Shown here: positions 1-13,004 of the stretch, piece by piece | Layout of the letters: every line of letters starts with the position of its first letter | Numbering within the stretch: the first letter of the stretch is position 1 | Source: Malurus cyaneus samueli | Taxonomy: Eukaryota; Chordata; Aves; Passeriformes; Maluridae | NCBI GenBank assembly: GCA_009741485.1 | Contig: CM019216.1 | Coordinates: 40,584,987 to 40,648,986, forward strand | Direction of reading: 5' to 3' | DNA: 64,000 nucleotides | Made by a program: the position numbers and the translations under genes | Notes under the pieces: generated by a model | Database searches by the model: none | The model's input: only the letters and a program-made list of their open reading frames with translations | Told to the model about the DNA's origin: nothing

Positions 1-3000
1 AAACGTTTTGCTTTAGTCCAGCAAAGCCTGAAGAGAAAAAAAAACCAAAACCGATACTAGTTCTGAGTAGCTGCTGAAGACACTTCATTACAGCAAAAGA
101 AATCTTAAAGCTCTGAAAAACCATACAGTGACACAGAGGACTACAAACAGAAAGACCCAAAAGTAGTCAGACTGCAGTTTTGTTTCCAGAGTATCCATTA
201 GAGGCAAATATTTTAATTATAGGATTTCTTTAAAGTATTCTTTGTTAATATTGTTTATACACCATTTTCCAGGGAAAGATCACAGTGATCAATATAGGCT
301 GCAATGAATGAAGTGTAACAACTCCAGAAAGCAAATGCTACATTATTCCTTTTACAGATAAGTAAATGCAAGTATGAAAAATTAAGTGACTTGCTCTAGT
401 CAGAGAGCCAAAAGCACAGCTGTGAATCTAATCCAGATACCCCAGCTTCCAATGATCCATTAACCACTAGACATAAGCCTTTCTAAAATGAAATGCAGCC
501 TTTTCCTCACATTTTGCCCTCCTAACAAATCTTGCAAAGCTAGTACTGGGGCTGTTCACTTCATGTGGCTGACTTTTAAGAAACCAAAACCTTAGAAATA
601 AAACAAAAATTAATAAAACATGAATTCGACTTTACCACACAGATTACAGAACTCCCAAATCTGTCACTGTAGGGCTCAGTCACCTGTCTCTACCCTCCCA
701 AGAGGAGGGTCAGGAGTAGTTCTCAGATTTAAAGCTGCTAGCCAGGCACAAGCTTGGTAGGAGGTACCAGGGTCACACATCATCCCAGAACAACACCTGC
801 TGTAGTCCTGATTCACCGCAGGCACTTACACCCAGGAGCTGCCAGCGCTGCATCCAAACAAGAGGAAGAAATGGATGGGATCATCAGAGAAACGTATAGT
901 GGCCCAACAGCTGTTTCTCCACATGGCCTGTCTCACATGCACAAATACCTTTCAGCTGCCTTCTTCAAGGCTCTCAGCACAGGCATTGCATCGCAACAGC
1001 CTAGTGAGCCAAAGCTTGGCAAAATGTTAAAAACATTCATCAGAACTCCAGTTACACTAAAGGCTTTCAGTGTGGTGGCAATTATGTCCTATGCTGTCTC
1101 AGCTCAGAACCTATTCTATGCAGATAAGCACTGGTAGAGAACCCTCTGCTTTAAGAAACCCCTAATGGTCTCAGGAAGACTTCAAAAGCTGGCAAAGCCT
1201 TTAGGCAGGGAGGGTAGACACAAAACCATTGATGACAAAATGCTACCAGTCAAAGAGGGTTAAAGAAAATTGTTTGACAGCAAGCAATCAATTTGATTGT
1301 GACTACTTATAACCTCAAAATTAATGAGTAGAAACTTGAGAAACAGAACATGCAACTAATCAGTTTTACAGCACATATTTTTCAGGTGTTTCCAAATACA
1401 AAAATCTCCTTAAATGTTGGAGTACTTCTCAGATATATATAGCATTTCCTCACTCAGAGTCGCAAAGATTAGATTTGCAGAACACATCAATCATTTAAGT
1501 ATTTTTTAAAAAAAACAAACAAAATATTTTAGATACCTATGTTTTAAAACATTTGTCTGAACACACAACAGGAAACCTTTGTTGCCTTTTACGAATGAAT
1601 AATGAACCAGAAATTTATAAGTATTGAATAAAACCCTAGTATTGAAAAATCATGACCTGTTTCCTAAATTGCTATGGTAAGTCAGGGCATAGATCTCAGA
1701 CACAAAACTAAAATCACTCATATTTACATTAAAACACACCACACTTAAATTTCAGAAATAAATTACCATGATTATCGAGAAAGAACAAGGTCAAATTTCA
1801 CCTTATTGCAAAATCACACCATAAAACAAGGTGAGGTAAAATTTGTGCATTACTATGGGTGTAGTAAAACTTGTCAGCGGGATATTAACTCTTCTTATAA
1901 TACAAAGGTCAAGGCCATTGGAAATCCATCTGCAACGAAGCCCTTGGAAATTCCAGTGAAACCAAATAAGAAGATCCAAAGGAAGGGCACAGGGTTTCAG
2001 TTTTATGTGAGTAAATATTTTTTCTTTCCAACACAACACATCAGGTTAACAGTGTACTCTGAAACATACATTAATTTTTAAAATGAATGTATTTAATCCT
2101 GCTGAACCTGGGCATGACTCTATTCCTACTGGTGTTCCACAAGCCACAGGCTTACAGAATTAAGCCCTAAGCAGCCCACTTAGAATAAAAAAAAAACCCA
2201 ACAAACCCTTGCATCGCAGCTCCACCACAAAACTTCCAATCATGCCCCAAAATACTGTGTTTAAATTCCATCCACAATCAAACCAGCAACCAGCACACAT
2301 TGAACAGGCACTCTAAAGTTCCATTTTAGCACTGCAGGTCTCTGTGACACTTCTACAACTGCAGTGCAAACTCAAAAGCCCAGATACATTGTGCTTCACT
2401 CCTCCTATTCCCTCCATTCCATCAAGTGACCTTCCTAAGACAGAAGAACATGTTCTTCTTGTCCCTTCTATTTATCATAATATCACAACTTTCCTTTATA
2501 AAAAGTTCAACAAAATCCCCTCCACCACCATTCGCTAAAGTCAGGTATTTTCCATTTGTATTAACAATTTCATTTGGGTTTTTTTCCAGAAAAGTCTACT
2601 TATGGCCAATATCTAAATCCCCTTTCCTGGAAATCATGTTTCTTAAAAAAAGCTGTTTGTCCCCTGTACTCATTTTGTTCACTCAAGACAACCAGATTTA
2701 GAGACAGAGAGCTTGAAAAACAAATCTTGTTTTTATATAATTACAACACAGTTTTGGATTTGCCAAGCACAACTACACAGCTACATTTCTGTTCCTTAAA
2801 AGAGAAGCAGAATATCTGCTTTAAAGAAATGCTAATTTTTGCCTTACACCTGTTAAAAAATACTGTGCATACTAAACTTGGATTCTATTAATGTTGCTAT
2901 AGCTGCAGTTACAGCAAACAGTTCTGTTAAACAAAAACCAGAAAAGCCCCCAAAACCAAACAAAAACCACAACCAAAACGCTCAGATCTACAACCAAAAG

Positions 3001-3701
3001 TCTTTGCACTTGCACTTTGTTTCTTCTTCATTTTGGTAAGCTTCTGGAGCTTTTTAATTGTGTAAAAAAACCCCTGCCAATGAGTTCTTGTTTTACAGTC
3101 AAAGGAAACACTACTCAACAACCACAACTTCTGCTTATTGGCGAGAATGCAAGACTTCCATTAGTTTACTTCTAAAATGAAAGAACGGATAAACAGCTTA
3201 GCAACCCTAAAATTCTCAACAATACACAAAAACTCGCAGCTCCCAGCTGGATATTCCAAAACACTTGGTAACAAAATACACAGTTCCTCCGAGCAGTGTC
3301 ATTTTCTGCTTTGTTGCTGAGTAGTCTCCCTGCTTTCTTCCCATGTTTTCCTTGCGATGCAATTCTTAACATTAAAAGAATACATAACTGTTAGCGAGGC
3401 GGCCGCACTTTTTAAGAGAATGTTGGGGGTTTTTTTCCGCGCACGGCACGGCGAAGCGCCGCACGTGGCGTCACAACGAAGCAACTTCCGAATCACAGCG
3501 GGGCACCGCAGGGAAAACCTGTTGCGGCGAGGAAACCAGGATCCCGGAGGGCAGGCGAAACCTCCCACCTCCCGCCCCGCGGCAGCCTTTCCCTAGGGAC
3601 TCACTGAGGAAGCCCAAAACTTCCCAGAAGCTCTGCCAAGGCTCCCGAGGGCTGCCCGCGGCCCCAGCCCCGCCGTGCCCCCGGCTCCCCCCGGCGCTTA
3701 C
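1..3701 (-). other. PDSS2: PDSS2 intron 1 (5' part, minus strand)
   Basis: This stretch lies downstream, in the gene's sense, of the PDSS2 exon 1 splice donor, so it is the beginning of intron 1. No second PDSS2 exon was seen. It is AT-rich, with a MIR-like SINE near 340-485. A 127-codon plus-strand frame at 754-1137 is open but unrecognised and opens on TTG. The last 300 bases turn GC-rich and belong to the CpG island. There a CACGTG E-box (3462-3467) sits next to a CGTCAC half-site. Nothing else supportable was seen. Confidence 0.85.
340..485 (+). repeat. MIR-like (CORE-SINE) tail fragment
   Basis: The segment follows the familiar MIR order: a 'ttttacagataag' block, then 'ttaagtgacttgctc' (compare the MIR phrase 'ttaagtgacttgccc'), a cacag block, an 'aatctaatccaga' block and a final 'ccattaaccactagac' end. 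That is the 3' half of an old amniote MIR-type SINE in plus orientation, heavily diverged. It was identified by remembered consensus and not by alignment. It lies inside PDSS2 intron 1, antisense to that gene. Confidence 0.7.
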
Positions 3702-3928
3702 CGGGCGGTGTCGAGCAGCGGGTGCTTGGTGCCCACCAGCTTGCGGACCTGCATGGCGATGTTGCTGAGCTCGTCGCTCAGCAGGCACCGCAGGCTCATG
3801 AAGGACGTCGGGTACCCCACGATCTTCTCGGCTTCCGACACCACCTGGCTCCAGGGCGGGCCGCCCGAGGACTGGCACCGCAGCCCGCCGGTGCCGCGGA
3901 CCCCGCGCCGCAGCAGGGCGCCCCACAT
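3702..3928 (-). CDS. PDSS2: PDSS2 exon 1: decaprenyl diphosphate synthase subunit 2, N-terminus
   Basis: PDSS2 is the non-catalytic partner of PDSS1 in the mitochondrial trans-prenyltransferase that builds the decaprenyl side chain of ubiquinone. The exon encodes 75 codons plus two bases of the next. Residues 1 to about 22 are rich in Arg, Gly and Ser with no acidic residue and look like a mitochondrial targeting peptide. From Q28 the protein reads [19 protein letters not shown] and then a stretch ending GTKHPLL, nearly identical to my memory of human PDSS2. The donor on the minus strand is CCCG|GTAAGC, so the exon ends in phase 2. The ATG at 3928 is the first in-frame ATG; the frame stays open upstream but without another ATG. 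The targeting part is less conserved than the core, as usual for presequences. Later exons lie outside the window to the left. Confidence 0.96.
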
Positions 3929-3959
3929 GCCGCCTCCCCGGGGACGCTCCGCTCTTCCG

Positions 3960-4100
3960 CTACGAGCGCCGGCAAGGCCCCGCACGCCGAGAAGTCGCTG
4001 ACGAGTCCCGCTGCCGGAGGAGCGCCCCAGCCGTACTCCTGCCAACTCTGCCCGTGCCCCGCGTTCCCCCCGGCGGCGGCGGCGGCCGGAGCGGGCTCAT
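3960..4100 (-). other. Upstream ORF 2 in the PDSS2 leader (46 codons)
   Basis: ATG at 4100 opens a 46-codon Pro- and Arg-rich frame that ends 31 bases before the PDSS2 ATG. It begins within the stop of upstream ORF 1 (ATGA overlap), so termination-reinitiation is conceivable. The peptide resembles nothing I know and is probably a cis-acting leader element at most. Confidence 0.4.
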
Positions 4101-4120
4101 TGTGCCCTGGGGGCGGCCAT
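4097..4120 (-). other. Upstream ORF 1 in the PDSS2 leader (7 codons)
   Basis: On the minus strand, ATG at 4120 opens MAAPRAQ and stops at TGA. Its start context (AAG before, G after) is strong by Kozak rules, and the ATG sits inside the AAGATGGCC YY1-type motif. Its stop overlaps the start of the next upstream ORF as ATGA. It matters only if transcription begins upstream of 4120, which the sequence cannot prove. Confidence 0.5.
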
Positions 4121-4459
4121 CTTGGGCGTCGCAAAACACGGCGGGCCGTAAAGCGCGGGCGGCGGGGCGGGAGCTGAGCCGGGTGCTCCGGTGCCCGCCA
4201 GGAGAGAGCCGCTCCCGTTCCTCTGCGCCCTCAGGCCTCCTGGGGGAAAAGGGGCGCCGCTTCCCTTCCACATTCTGTACTTGTCGCCTCCCAGAGCCAT
4301 GACGGAGGCTCCCACTGGAGGGGGGTGCTCCCCGCGCTTGGCCCGCGCTCCTGGCTGGCTGGAGATAGCCCAGGGTTGCGCTCAGGTAGCGGCGGGGAAG
4401 GGCGGTCAGCGTCCCCCTGAAGTGCTCGGCCTGTAGACTTTAGCTACACAATCATGATT

Positions 4460-4640
4460 TCTATGAAATTTTTTCGCTGTTAGGGTGATCAGGCTTTGGA
4501 ATGGGTTGCCCGGGGTGGTGATGGAGTCACCAGTCGTTGGCGTGTTTAGGAGGCACCTGGATCTGGCGCTGAGTGGTGTTGTGTGGAGGTGACAGTGGTA
4601 GTGCTGGTCTGATGCTTGCACTGGATCATCTTGACGGTCT
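4460..4640 (+). mobile_element. CR1 LINE 3' fragment
   Basis: The order 'gaaattttttcgctgttagggtg', 'ttggaatgggttgccc', a valine-rich 'gtggtgatggagtcacc' block, 'ggcacctgg' and finally 'ggatcatcttgacggtct' follows the 3' end of avian CR1 retrotransposons (the C-terminal reverse-transcriptase ORF tail and 3' UTR). It is truncated at the 5' side, as most CR1 copies are, and lacks the terminal octamer repeats. It sits just outside the PDSS2 CpG island. Confidence 0.75.
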
Positions 4641-6857
4641 CATTAAAGCTTGAAGTGAAGACTTCTGGGTCCTGCAAGTCTGCAGTATGATCCACTGTAT
4701 ATCTTGTACTCTTTCATTTATTCTGAGTACGGCCATTACTGATGCCTCCTTGCAGATATCTGCTGCCAAATCTTTTGTGAATCAAGAAAATGTATTTGCT
4801 GTGCCCCAGTGGAGGAAAATTCACTGGCCATCCTCAGAAATTTTATTTAAGTGACTTCTTCAATTCCACAGATACTTCAGGAAGAATCTGATTTGTTCTG
4901 TGTTTACTGTCACTGTCACCCATTCCTTCTGTAACTTCAAGGTTTTGTTGCAACAAATCTGGCAAAGTTCTGATGAGAAAACTCTCCTATTGATTACATT
5001 CATGTTGAAAATGAGGGTGTTACATTTCTTATCTTTGGAAATACAAGATACAATACAGCTAGCTTTATTTTGTTTGCATTATTCCATGTGATTTGAAGGG
5101 AGTTACATTGAAGAATACTGTAAAATATGCAAATGGGAAACAATTCCATCTTGAAGAAGGATGAACAGGAAAGCACAAATAACTCCTGGAGTTACAAGGG
5201 AGAAGCTGCTAAAAGGGAACACACGTACCTGTTTTTCAGTGACAATGACACGATGTTTCTTGTTCTGACACCTGAGACAACTCGAAAATTGTAAAAGGTA
5301 CTGTCCTAAGGAAGGGCTTTGACTGTGGGATCAACAACACCTGGACATGCCTGTGATGTTTCATAAGTGGCTTCTCCCAATGGAGAGGGGAAGGAACTAG
5401 AATAGAGAAAACCTGTGAGAACTGGAAAGATGACATAAGGGTTAAGTTTCTGGTATCAAATCTTTGCTTTCTGGGCTGCCTATCTGAGAGAATAAAGCTT
5501 TGCTTTGAAGGAGCTGCCACTGAGGCAGTTTAGTTAGCTGGTGTCACAGAACAAACTGTTGCTAAATAGGGAGTTTCAGCTCATAAACACAGTTTAGAAA
5601 TGACAGAATGCAGTGGCACGTTTCTGTGCAGAAAGCCTAAGTTAATGAAAATTGCCGGAGGGATGCACTTAAGAGGAGCTTCCAAGGCACCTCATTCTGT
5701 AATGGTGACAAGTTCCTTGATTCATTTCCTGAGCCGTATCCATTCTTGCACTTAATGTGGTTAGTGTTCTGTGAAAAACTTAACATGATTATACAATTAA
5801 GGTCTGCTTAAAATAATACATATAAACTGAGGAGAATTAGGGTTCTATGGGCACTAAACCTACCATCTTCTAATGTGTGAGACTAACTTTTAAAAATGGT
5901 TGTTCTTTAACATTCCAAAAACCTGAATGACTCTGCACTCTTTGTGTAGAATTCTTCCAAGTCCAAATGGTTTGGAACTAGGGCAAGACCTTTAATATCC
6001 ACAACTCTGCGCACTGTCACTAGAGCTTCCTCAGGATTCACTGGCAGTAAGTTGTTGTTCTTTAAAAACAGCAATCACTACAGAAATAAAGCAAACATTT
6101 TAACAGTAGTTTTCCAGCTATTTATATTACCATTTTTTGACCACAGAGACTCTTTGAGAAGATTGTACTGTAATACCTATGGACTTTCTCTCTCTTACTC
6201 TCAGTCCAATGCCTTCATTCCTTTCCATTCTTTTAGCAAAATAAGAGTCTTACAGCAGTAGTTCGCTTTTGAATTCTGGTCCAAGTTCATAATTTTTTCT
6301 GCTCTATCTCCTCACTTTGCTCCAGTCCCACATACCATCCCTACCTGCTACTGTTCTTTCATTCTTGTCACAGCCTTCTCATTTCACCCTCCAATCACCC
6401 TCTTGTCTTCATGGCCTGAATCCTAATCATGGACTCTTCTTATCACACAGGTTTATGGGTGGGACCCATCATTGCCAAATTTCAGGTTTAGAGCATGGAG
6501 AATTTCTCAGTTATGCAACCCAGTGATATTTTTTAACACAAGGTGTATGTATTTTTTTGCTAACCTCATTTTTCAAATGGAGTAAGCTGTTTTAAAAATC
6601 AGCTTCAGGCTGACACACAAATCACAGGAAAAAATCATTACAAATTAGCTAATATTTGACAGTTACAGGCATCAAAAGCAAGAGTCTTATAATGGGCAAT
6701 GATGGACCAACTTACCCATAGGCATTGCTGTTTGCACTGCCTATTTCTGAAACAGAGCTTTTCCGTTTTCTTCTCAAAAAAAAAAAAAAAAAAACAACCA
6801 TCAGAGATAAAAGTATAATGTACTTACCATATCATAAGTTGTGGACAGAATCACATG

Positions 6858-6858
<1 letters not shown>

Positions 6859-6894
<36 letters not shown>
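6859..6894. repeat. Poly-T tract, 36 bases
   Basis: An uninterrupted run of 36 T. A 19-base A run lies just upstream (6776-6794). No SINE body was recognised next to it. The length is prone to slippage and to assembly error. Confidence 0.9.
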
Positions 6895-6899
<5 letters not shown>

Positions 6900-7589
6900 G
6901 CTCATTTCCCTGCAGGATTGGAGGAAAAACCCCACACTATTTCAAGAGCTTCAGTGATTGTACAATAGACATGTCTATTTCTTTAGAGTCTTAAGCAGAG
7001 AAGAAAACTGAAACTTTTTTTTTTCTGTATCAATTGACTTTTTAAAGCCTCCCCAGGTGGAGAAAGAAGCCACTGGAGGGGGCCAATATCAAAGTTGAAG
7101 AATAAAGATGACAGGTCAAGAGACAGTTCTGTTTACATCAGCATGCTCTCGATGTACCAGAGAATAAAAGCCACTACTAATGCCAACTCTGGATATCTTT
7201 TCTTACAAATGAAATATGAAAATACTTTCCTGACTGCCATCTAAACTAAAACATTTGCAAAGCACTCTCTTTTGATTGGGGACATTTGAACTTTCAATTT
7301 TTCATAGTTACTCTGGCCTTATCCAAGAAAAATAGTGTCCATAGAATTAAGCTAGCCATGTTAATATATTGTAGTAACTATAACCTGTCTACATAACCAA
7401 ATCTTCTAAATGTTTCTTAATTTTTTAATATGTTTAATCCCAGGTGTGCTGTAAGGCTGTTTATAAAAATGAAAGCTAACAGAAATATGTCTGTTCCTTC
7501 CAAAGCACCCGTGTAGTTGTTGTTCCCACACACCCCTATCCCCCCCTTTCCCTCCTCCAAGAATTGATTTACTCCATGGCATCCTGGGG

Positions 7590-7735
7590 AAGCAGACAGT
7601 TATGATCATTTCCATTTTGGAAGTTAGGAGGTTTAACGGAGAGGTTGTGTGATTTGTCCAAGGCTTTGCAAAAGCCCTAAGGCAAACTGAGAAAAGAATC
7701 CACTTCTCTTGACCTCCTTGTCTGTGTCTTGTCTA
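7590..7735 (+). repeat. MIR-like (CORE-SINE) tail fragment
   Basis: A 'catttccattttgg' block is followed by 'ggagaggttgtgtgatttgtccaagg', an 'aaaagaatccacttctcttgacctcc' block and a short end. This keeps the order of the MIR 3' half (cattttacag, gaggttaagtgacttgcccaagg, gaacccaggtctcctgac). It is diverged and in plus orientation. Recognition is by remembered consensus. Confidence 0.55.
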
Positions 7736-10700
7736 CAAGGCTGCCCGTCTTCCTAGCAGCTGACAGAAGTACTGACAAGGGCGAAGGCCGTATTGATCCT
7801 ATAGGTAGACTCTGAAAAAACACCATCATTTAGCATCAGTGGGTTGCAGTAGGAGTCACGTCCCTTGGACAGAAGTTGACACTCAGAGGTATTAAATTTT
7901 AAGCCTAATTATACCTACTGAGATACCAATATAGCTGGTTAATAAATGTTAACAAATGTGTAAGTTGGTTTTTTTTTCCAAATAAATAAATATAGCTGAG
8001 ATACATAAGGAATCCTTTGACAGAGAAATTGTATGTTACTCTTTTCACTCTGCATGCCAAATTCAGGGATACAGTAGCTCATCGGGGGTACAGTAGATAA
8101 TCGGTGCATGGCACAGAGGAGAAGCCAAAGCTCCTGGTGGGTCCCAGCAGAGCCATACAGGCAGTGGGACAAGCCCCTCCTGTGCCACATGCCCTCAGAA
8201 CATAGCTCCCTCCTCCCTGGCTCGTCAATCAGCATTGCAAAAGAAGCAAAAATCAATTAAAATCCCTCCATTTCAGCAAGCTGAGAATGAACAGGAGTAG
8301 ACAAGTGTGCAGCTGATAACACACCTCCTTCGTAGAGTCACTGTTTCTTCACCTCCCAACCCAATTTCGATTGTGAGAGCCTCTCATGCCATCTCCTCTG
8401 ATGGGCAGTGCTCTACCCAGGGGAATTTGGACAGAGACTCTCAGAACAGTAATGTTTTGGAGCTGAGTAATCTACAGACGAAGGAGGAGGAAGATAAGCA
8501 CATTGTTAGTTTCTGGTCATATGCAATCGAAGCAGACAAAACATCCATCATCCAGTACAATATTAGCCTTTAAATATTCAGCTTTATCAGTTCTCCCATT
8601 CCTAATCCATCATTAACCATCCCATGAAGTCTCAGCTGATTAGCCCCACCTCTGCAGCTTGGCAAACCATTAACTATTTATTATTTGTATTTAATTGAAC
8701 GTTAGTAGCAGTGAAAAACTCCAACCAGACACAATTCAAAACCAGAACAAAGGAGATGGTCCCCTGCCTAAGGAATTTGTGGTTTGGACAAGAGTAAAAT
8801 GCAGCAGAGGAAAGGGCAGCCATGCTGAACAAAGGCCTACCCATCTACCCTCTATTAAATTCCCCAACCCACAAATTTCTAGATTTTCAATGGATTTTTT
8901 TTCAGTGGGTTCCATCTTAGTATCCATTAAAATAGAGATTATGTGATTTGGGAGGGTCCTCCAGAAAAAAAAGAAAAAAAAAAGGATTTTTTTATGTTAG
9001 GTCAAAATGGTTTGAATAATTCTACCTAAATCATGAAACCGTTACCAGGTAGTGATAGGACCCAGGGATTAAAGTGCTAGTATGGCCAGGAAACTGGCAA
9101 ACATACACATTGTGCACATTTTATGTGGATTTAAAGAAATAAATTGAATCATTTGTCAGTTAAAATGCTTGCTTCTCAGGGACTAAATATATGTAATTTA
9201 TGTTTATGTATTTTTCTGCCTGCTATTCACATGCATAATCAAAACACAGATACAATTCTAAATGTTCTTTCTGCTGGTAATCCTAGGTTTGGACACATTT
9301 TTCTCTCTTTCTTTTTATTACTCAGACTGAAAGCTAAGGCTGGCTGCACATTTCTTCTGAAGTAAACTTTGCAGAAGTCACCGGTGTCTTTGTTACTTCC
9401 ACCTGGGTTTCTGTACCTTTCTATTTATGAGTCCCCTTTGAAACATGTCTGAAAGATCCAGTTCCCAAGAAAGCCACTACCCACTCCCTGCGCAGTGCTG
9501 CACAGCATGAGCACTCTGCACCTGAGGCTCAGCACTGGTTTGCTGTTTACTGATCAGCTTTAAAGCCCAGAGCACTGGAGGAAACAGTTTTCTAAGGGAC
9601 TTTTCTACCTCTGTGCTCACTCACTGCCTTCTTACCAGGTGGAGAGTAATGCTGGTCTGGGAACCAAGCCTCAACATATGAAAGTGAACATGGATGATAG
9701 GAAAAATGTTTCTTCAATTTGAGATGCAAAACTCAAAACCATTTGAATCCGTCCTTGTAATTCTGTGAACAAAATAATGCATTTTAATTAGTACTGACTA
9801 AATGGCTTTGGGGAAATTAAAAAGGTATCCATCTATATTATGCTGTGCTGTCTATGCATTTTACCCCAGTCTGGGTAAACATGTTTGTTAAAAATAGGTA
9901 TTTCACAGTGCTATTCCCTGTGCTTTTGGATTTATCTTGATGTCAATCTGTTGGAGACAAAGAGTGATGACTCTTAGGGTGCAAGGGGTGATGCATTTAT
10001 ATTTACCTAGCACTTGACTCACTTGCATCTGTTCTCCTTTTAATCCCTATAATTAAAATGCCTGCCTACCTCTTCAGTACATGCTCTAAAATAGTTCATA
10101 TTAGTACATCACAGCAATTATTGTTACTGCTGCAGGAGGACAAGAGGAACAACAATTGGCTTAGGCCAGCACAGTTAAATAACCTATAGAAGAGAAAACA
10201 TAAGCTAGTAACGCAAAATAGAATATGGAAACATTGAGTCAGATAAAAGGAACATTTAAAGTAGTGCATCCTGTCTGCCATAAGAGCCAGAATGAAATGA
10301 TTAAGGCAATAGAATGGGAAATGACGTAAATATGGAGAAATATGTCCTGTGGTATGTCCACCCAGCTCCCACCTGACTGCGCTTTGGAGACTTCTTGAGC
10401 CAGATGCTCTGTCAAGTCCATCATGTTTAATAAATGAAAATGGAGCTGTTTCTCAGATCTTCCATGTCTGGCTCTTCCAAGCACTTCTTTGAAGCTCCTA
10501 ACATCCTGTGGACACTGTGTTCCCCAGTTTTATTATGTGTTATGTAAAAGAACCCCACTTCATTAAATTTATTTTAAGCTTCCTATCTGCATTCAGAACC
10601 AATGAAGCATTCCCAAACCAGTAAAAAAAAATCTTGAAAAAATCTCCATCCATTTCTATTGTATTAATTTCCCTCATCTTTCTTCTTACCTCTCTAATGC

Positions 10701-12037
10701 CCTCTTTTTTTATATCATAATTTCTGGAGGGGGTTACAAGCTATAAGGCATCTGATTCACAGATGCATGCCTATCACATAACAAAATTCAAATGACCAAA
10801 AGCACAGCCGTCCTTCCTAGACACACTCTTCCACAATCATGTCACTTACTTGTAAGTTTAGTCTTAAACTTTGGCACCTCGGCTGCTTTCTGAGCCCTTG
10901 AGTGACAGTGACCTGGTTTTCAGAGGTGCTTCGCACCCACCAGCTCTCGGGGGGAGCTGCAGGCACTCTACAAGCACACGAGAACTCTTTTATGTGAAGC
11001 ATCTGCCTGACTCTGGGCACTCAAGTATTAAATTGTTACTCTGGATTCAACTTCACCATGTAGTGACACGGGAAATCGTCAGCCGTGGAGTGAAATTAAG
11101 AACCTTAGGACTGGCAGTGCAGCCCTTACTTATGGTGTTTTAAGACAAGTAGTACTCTTTAATTAAATATTGCTAAAAGGGAATCTTCCCATTTTTTTCA
11201 GGATCAGTGGCAAATGCTAGAGAGGAGAATCATCCTACAGGTTTTCCTTGCTATAAATGCACAGAGCTTTGTTACAATAGGTATCCTGCTGGAACATCTG
11301 ATTTTCAGCTTTGTATCTGTTTCCACAGTAAAACACCAAAACCTTAACTTACATTTTCACTTGCACAATCATATAATAGATACACTTTCCATCTACCCTA
11401 TAATTTTTTCTCTTTCTGTGTTCCTCTCTTGGAACTTGTTCAGACCTATTCTGTAGCCAAAAGTGGGTGGGTTTTTCCCTTCAGTGTACTCCTCTTTACA
11501 TTTCTTTTTGCTTTCTCACCACCTTTCTATGTGTCAGCCTTGTTCCAGTTCTTCTCCCCAATGGCATTCAGAACTCCTGCTACTTTCGTACACTCTCACC
11601 ATTTTAAGCTGCTTTCCCACATGCTGCCTTTCACGGAACACCTTCCATCCACCGATTTCCGAAGCACAGATGCTTGTTCGCTTTCCATGATGGCAACAAC
11701 AGCTCTAAAAGAAACATATCGTTTCCCCTCTTGCAATTCATGCACAAATGCCTGGCATGTGCTGCCTGGAGAAGCCTTTCAACTTTGAATTTCCTTGCTT
11801 TTGTGGAATCTGTGAAAAAGTCTGATAAATTACAGCTTTGGCAGTTATTTCAAATAACTTCATTTGCAGCCAGATGAGGTAAAATCGTTCAAAGGTGCCA
11901 TCCCCGTGTTCTTTCAAAGGTTGTTGGCCTTTCATGAGGGAGCTCAAAGTCAAACTGGTTCAAAGGGAGTCTCACATTTCATTTTTTTCCAAGAAGGTTG
12001 GATTACATGTTCTAATGGTGACAGGACTGTCTTACAA

Positions 12038-12155
12038 GACATAAGAGCTGAGTTCTAGTTGAGGCCACGGGTCTCTTCCAGTACATGTGTTTTGTCACTT
12101 TATCTCTCTCCTGATGATTTCTCATCTGTGAAACAGCTGTAATACTGACTGGTAG
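12038..12155 (-). repeat. MIR-like (CORE-SINE) fragment, reverse orientation
   Basis: Read on the plus strand, 'gagttctagttgaggccacgg', 'gtcactttatctctctcc', 'tttctcatctgtgaaacagctgtaatactgac' mirrors the reverse complement of MIR (gtcacttaacctctctg, cctcatctgtaaaatggg, gataata). The copy is old and incomplete. Confidence 0.6.
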
Positions 12156-13004
12156 TTGTAATATTAGTTAGCAACAGACAGGAAGATTCCCAACTAATCA
12201 TATGGGTGACAAGGTTTTGGAGTTGGCCTTTGGATTTGGTTTTAGTGCTGGCAGTTCAGGCAAAGACAGTAAACTTCAGTCTACAGGACCACGCACCAGG
12301 GCTCAGGAGACACACCGTGTGCAGGAGGCAACTTCTCACATTGTCCTGAGGGCTGTGAGGAAGAAATGATACAGAGTTTTGGCTTTGCAAGTCATTGCTG
12401 CCTGAGCTTGCTGGAATGGTGGTTTCACCTAGGGACCTCCAGTGATACTCAGAATAAACTCCAGCATGGCAGAGTTTGCCATGCTTGCGAGCAGGATTTC
12501 CATGTGTGCTAGTCAAAATATGCATGGTGTTCCTGACCCTCTACTCCCAGAAGCTGTCCAAAGCTGAAGTCTCATGGCAAGCCTTTGCTGAGCCATCTGG
12601 GTGAGATGGATGTTGTAGTGACTGTCTCCCATCTACACCCTCTGGTGACCAGAAAGGCAGTGGTGAGAATATGTCAATTCTGCTCTAACCAGTAACACTG
12701 TGAAAATAAATTAATAATCACACTTGACTTCTGGAATTTTGGATGGATAAGGATGCAAACGTTGGTCATATTTTAAGGCAAAAGGTCCTGCCTGCATAGA
12801 GAAGAATTCTCAGGACTGTGTTTGAGAAAAAATCTAATTTTGGTTATGGTGGTAAGAGACATGGATTATTATCATTAATGTTACATGCATGATTTAATTA
12901 GGAAAAGCCACACAGTTCATGAAAACAAAATATTTCCAGCTAATAGTATTACTAATTACCTAACAGATCATAAATCAATACAAATTTAATAAGATGCAGA
13001 AGAA

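Larger units (their letters stand above)
3390..4440. promoter_or_regulatory. PDSS2: CpG island and promoter region of PDSS2
   Basis: CpG dinucleotides are dense from about 3.39 to 4.44 kb, against a CpG-poor AT-rich surrounding. Features seen are a GGGGCGG GC box at 4164-4170, an AAGATGGCC motif (minus strand, about 4116-4123) that fits a YY1 site, and a CACGTG E-box at 3462-3467 with a neighbouring CGTCAC half-site. There is no obvious TATA box. The island covers PDSS2 exon 1, which fits a constitutive housekeeping promoter firing on the minus strand. The exact transcription start cannot be fixed from sequence; the YY1 motif suggests it lies near 4120-4150. Confidence 0.8.

Noticed and set aside
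754..1137. 127-codon plus-strand frame in PDSS2 intron 1
   Set aside because: It opens on TTG, its only internal start is late, no domain or homologue was recognised and the DNA has intron-like composition.
3929..4045. In-frame upstream extension of PDSS2 exon 1
   Set aside because: The extension begins with TTG and has no ATG. The ATG at 3928 gives a normal mitochondrial presequence.
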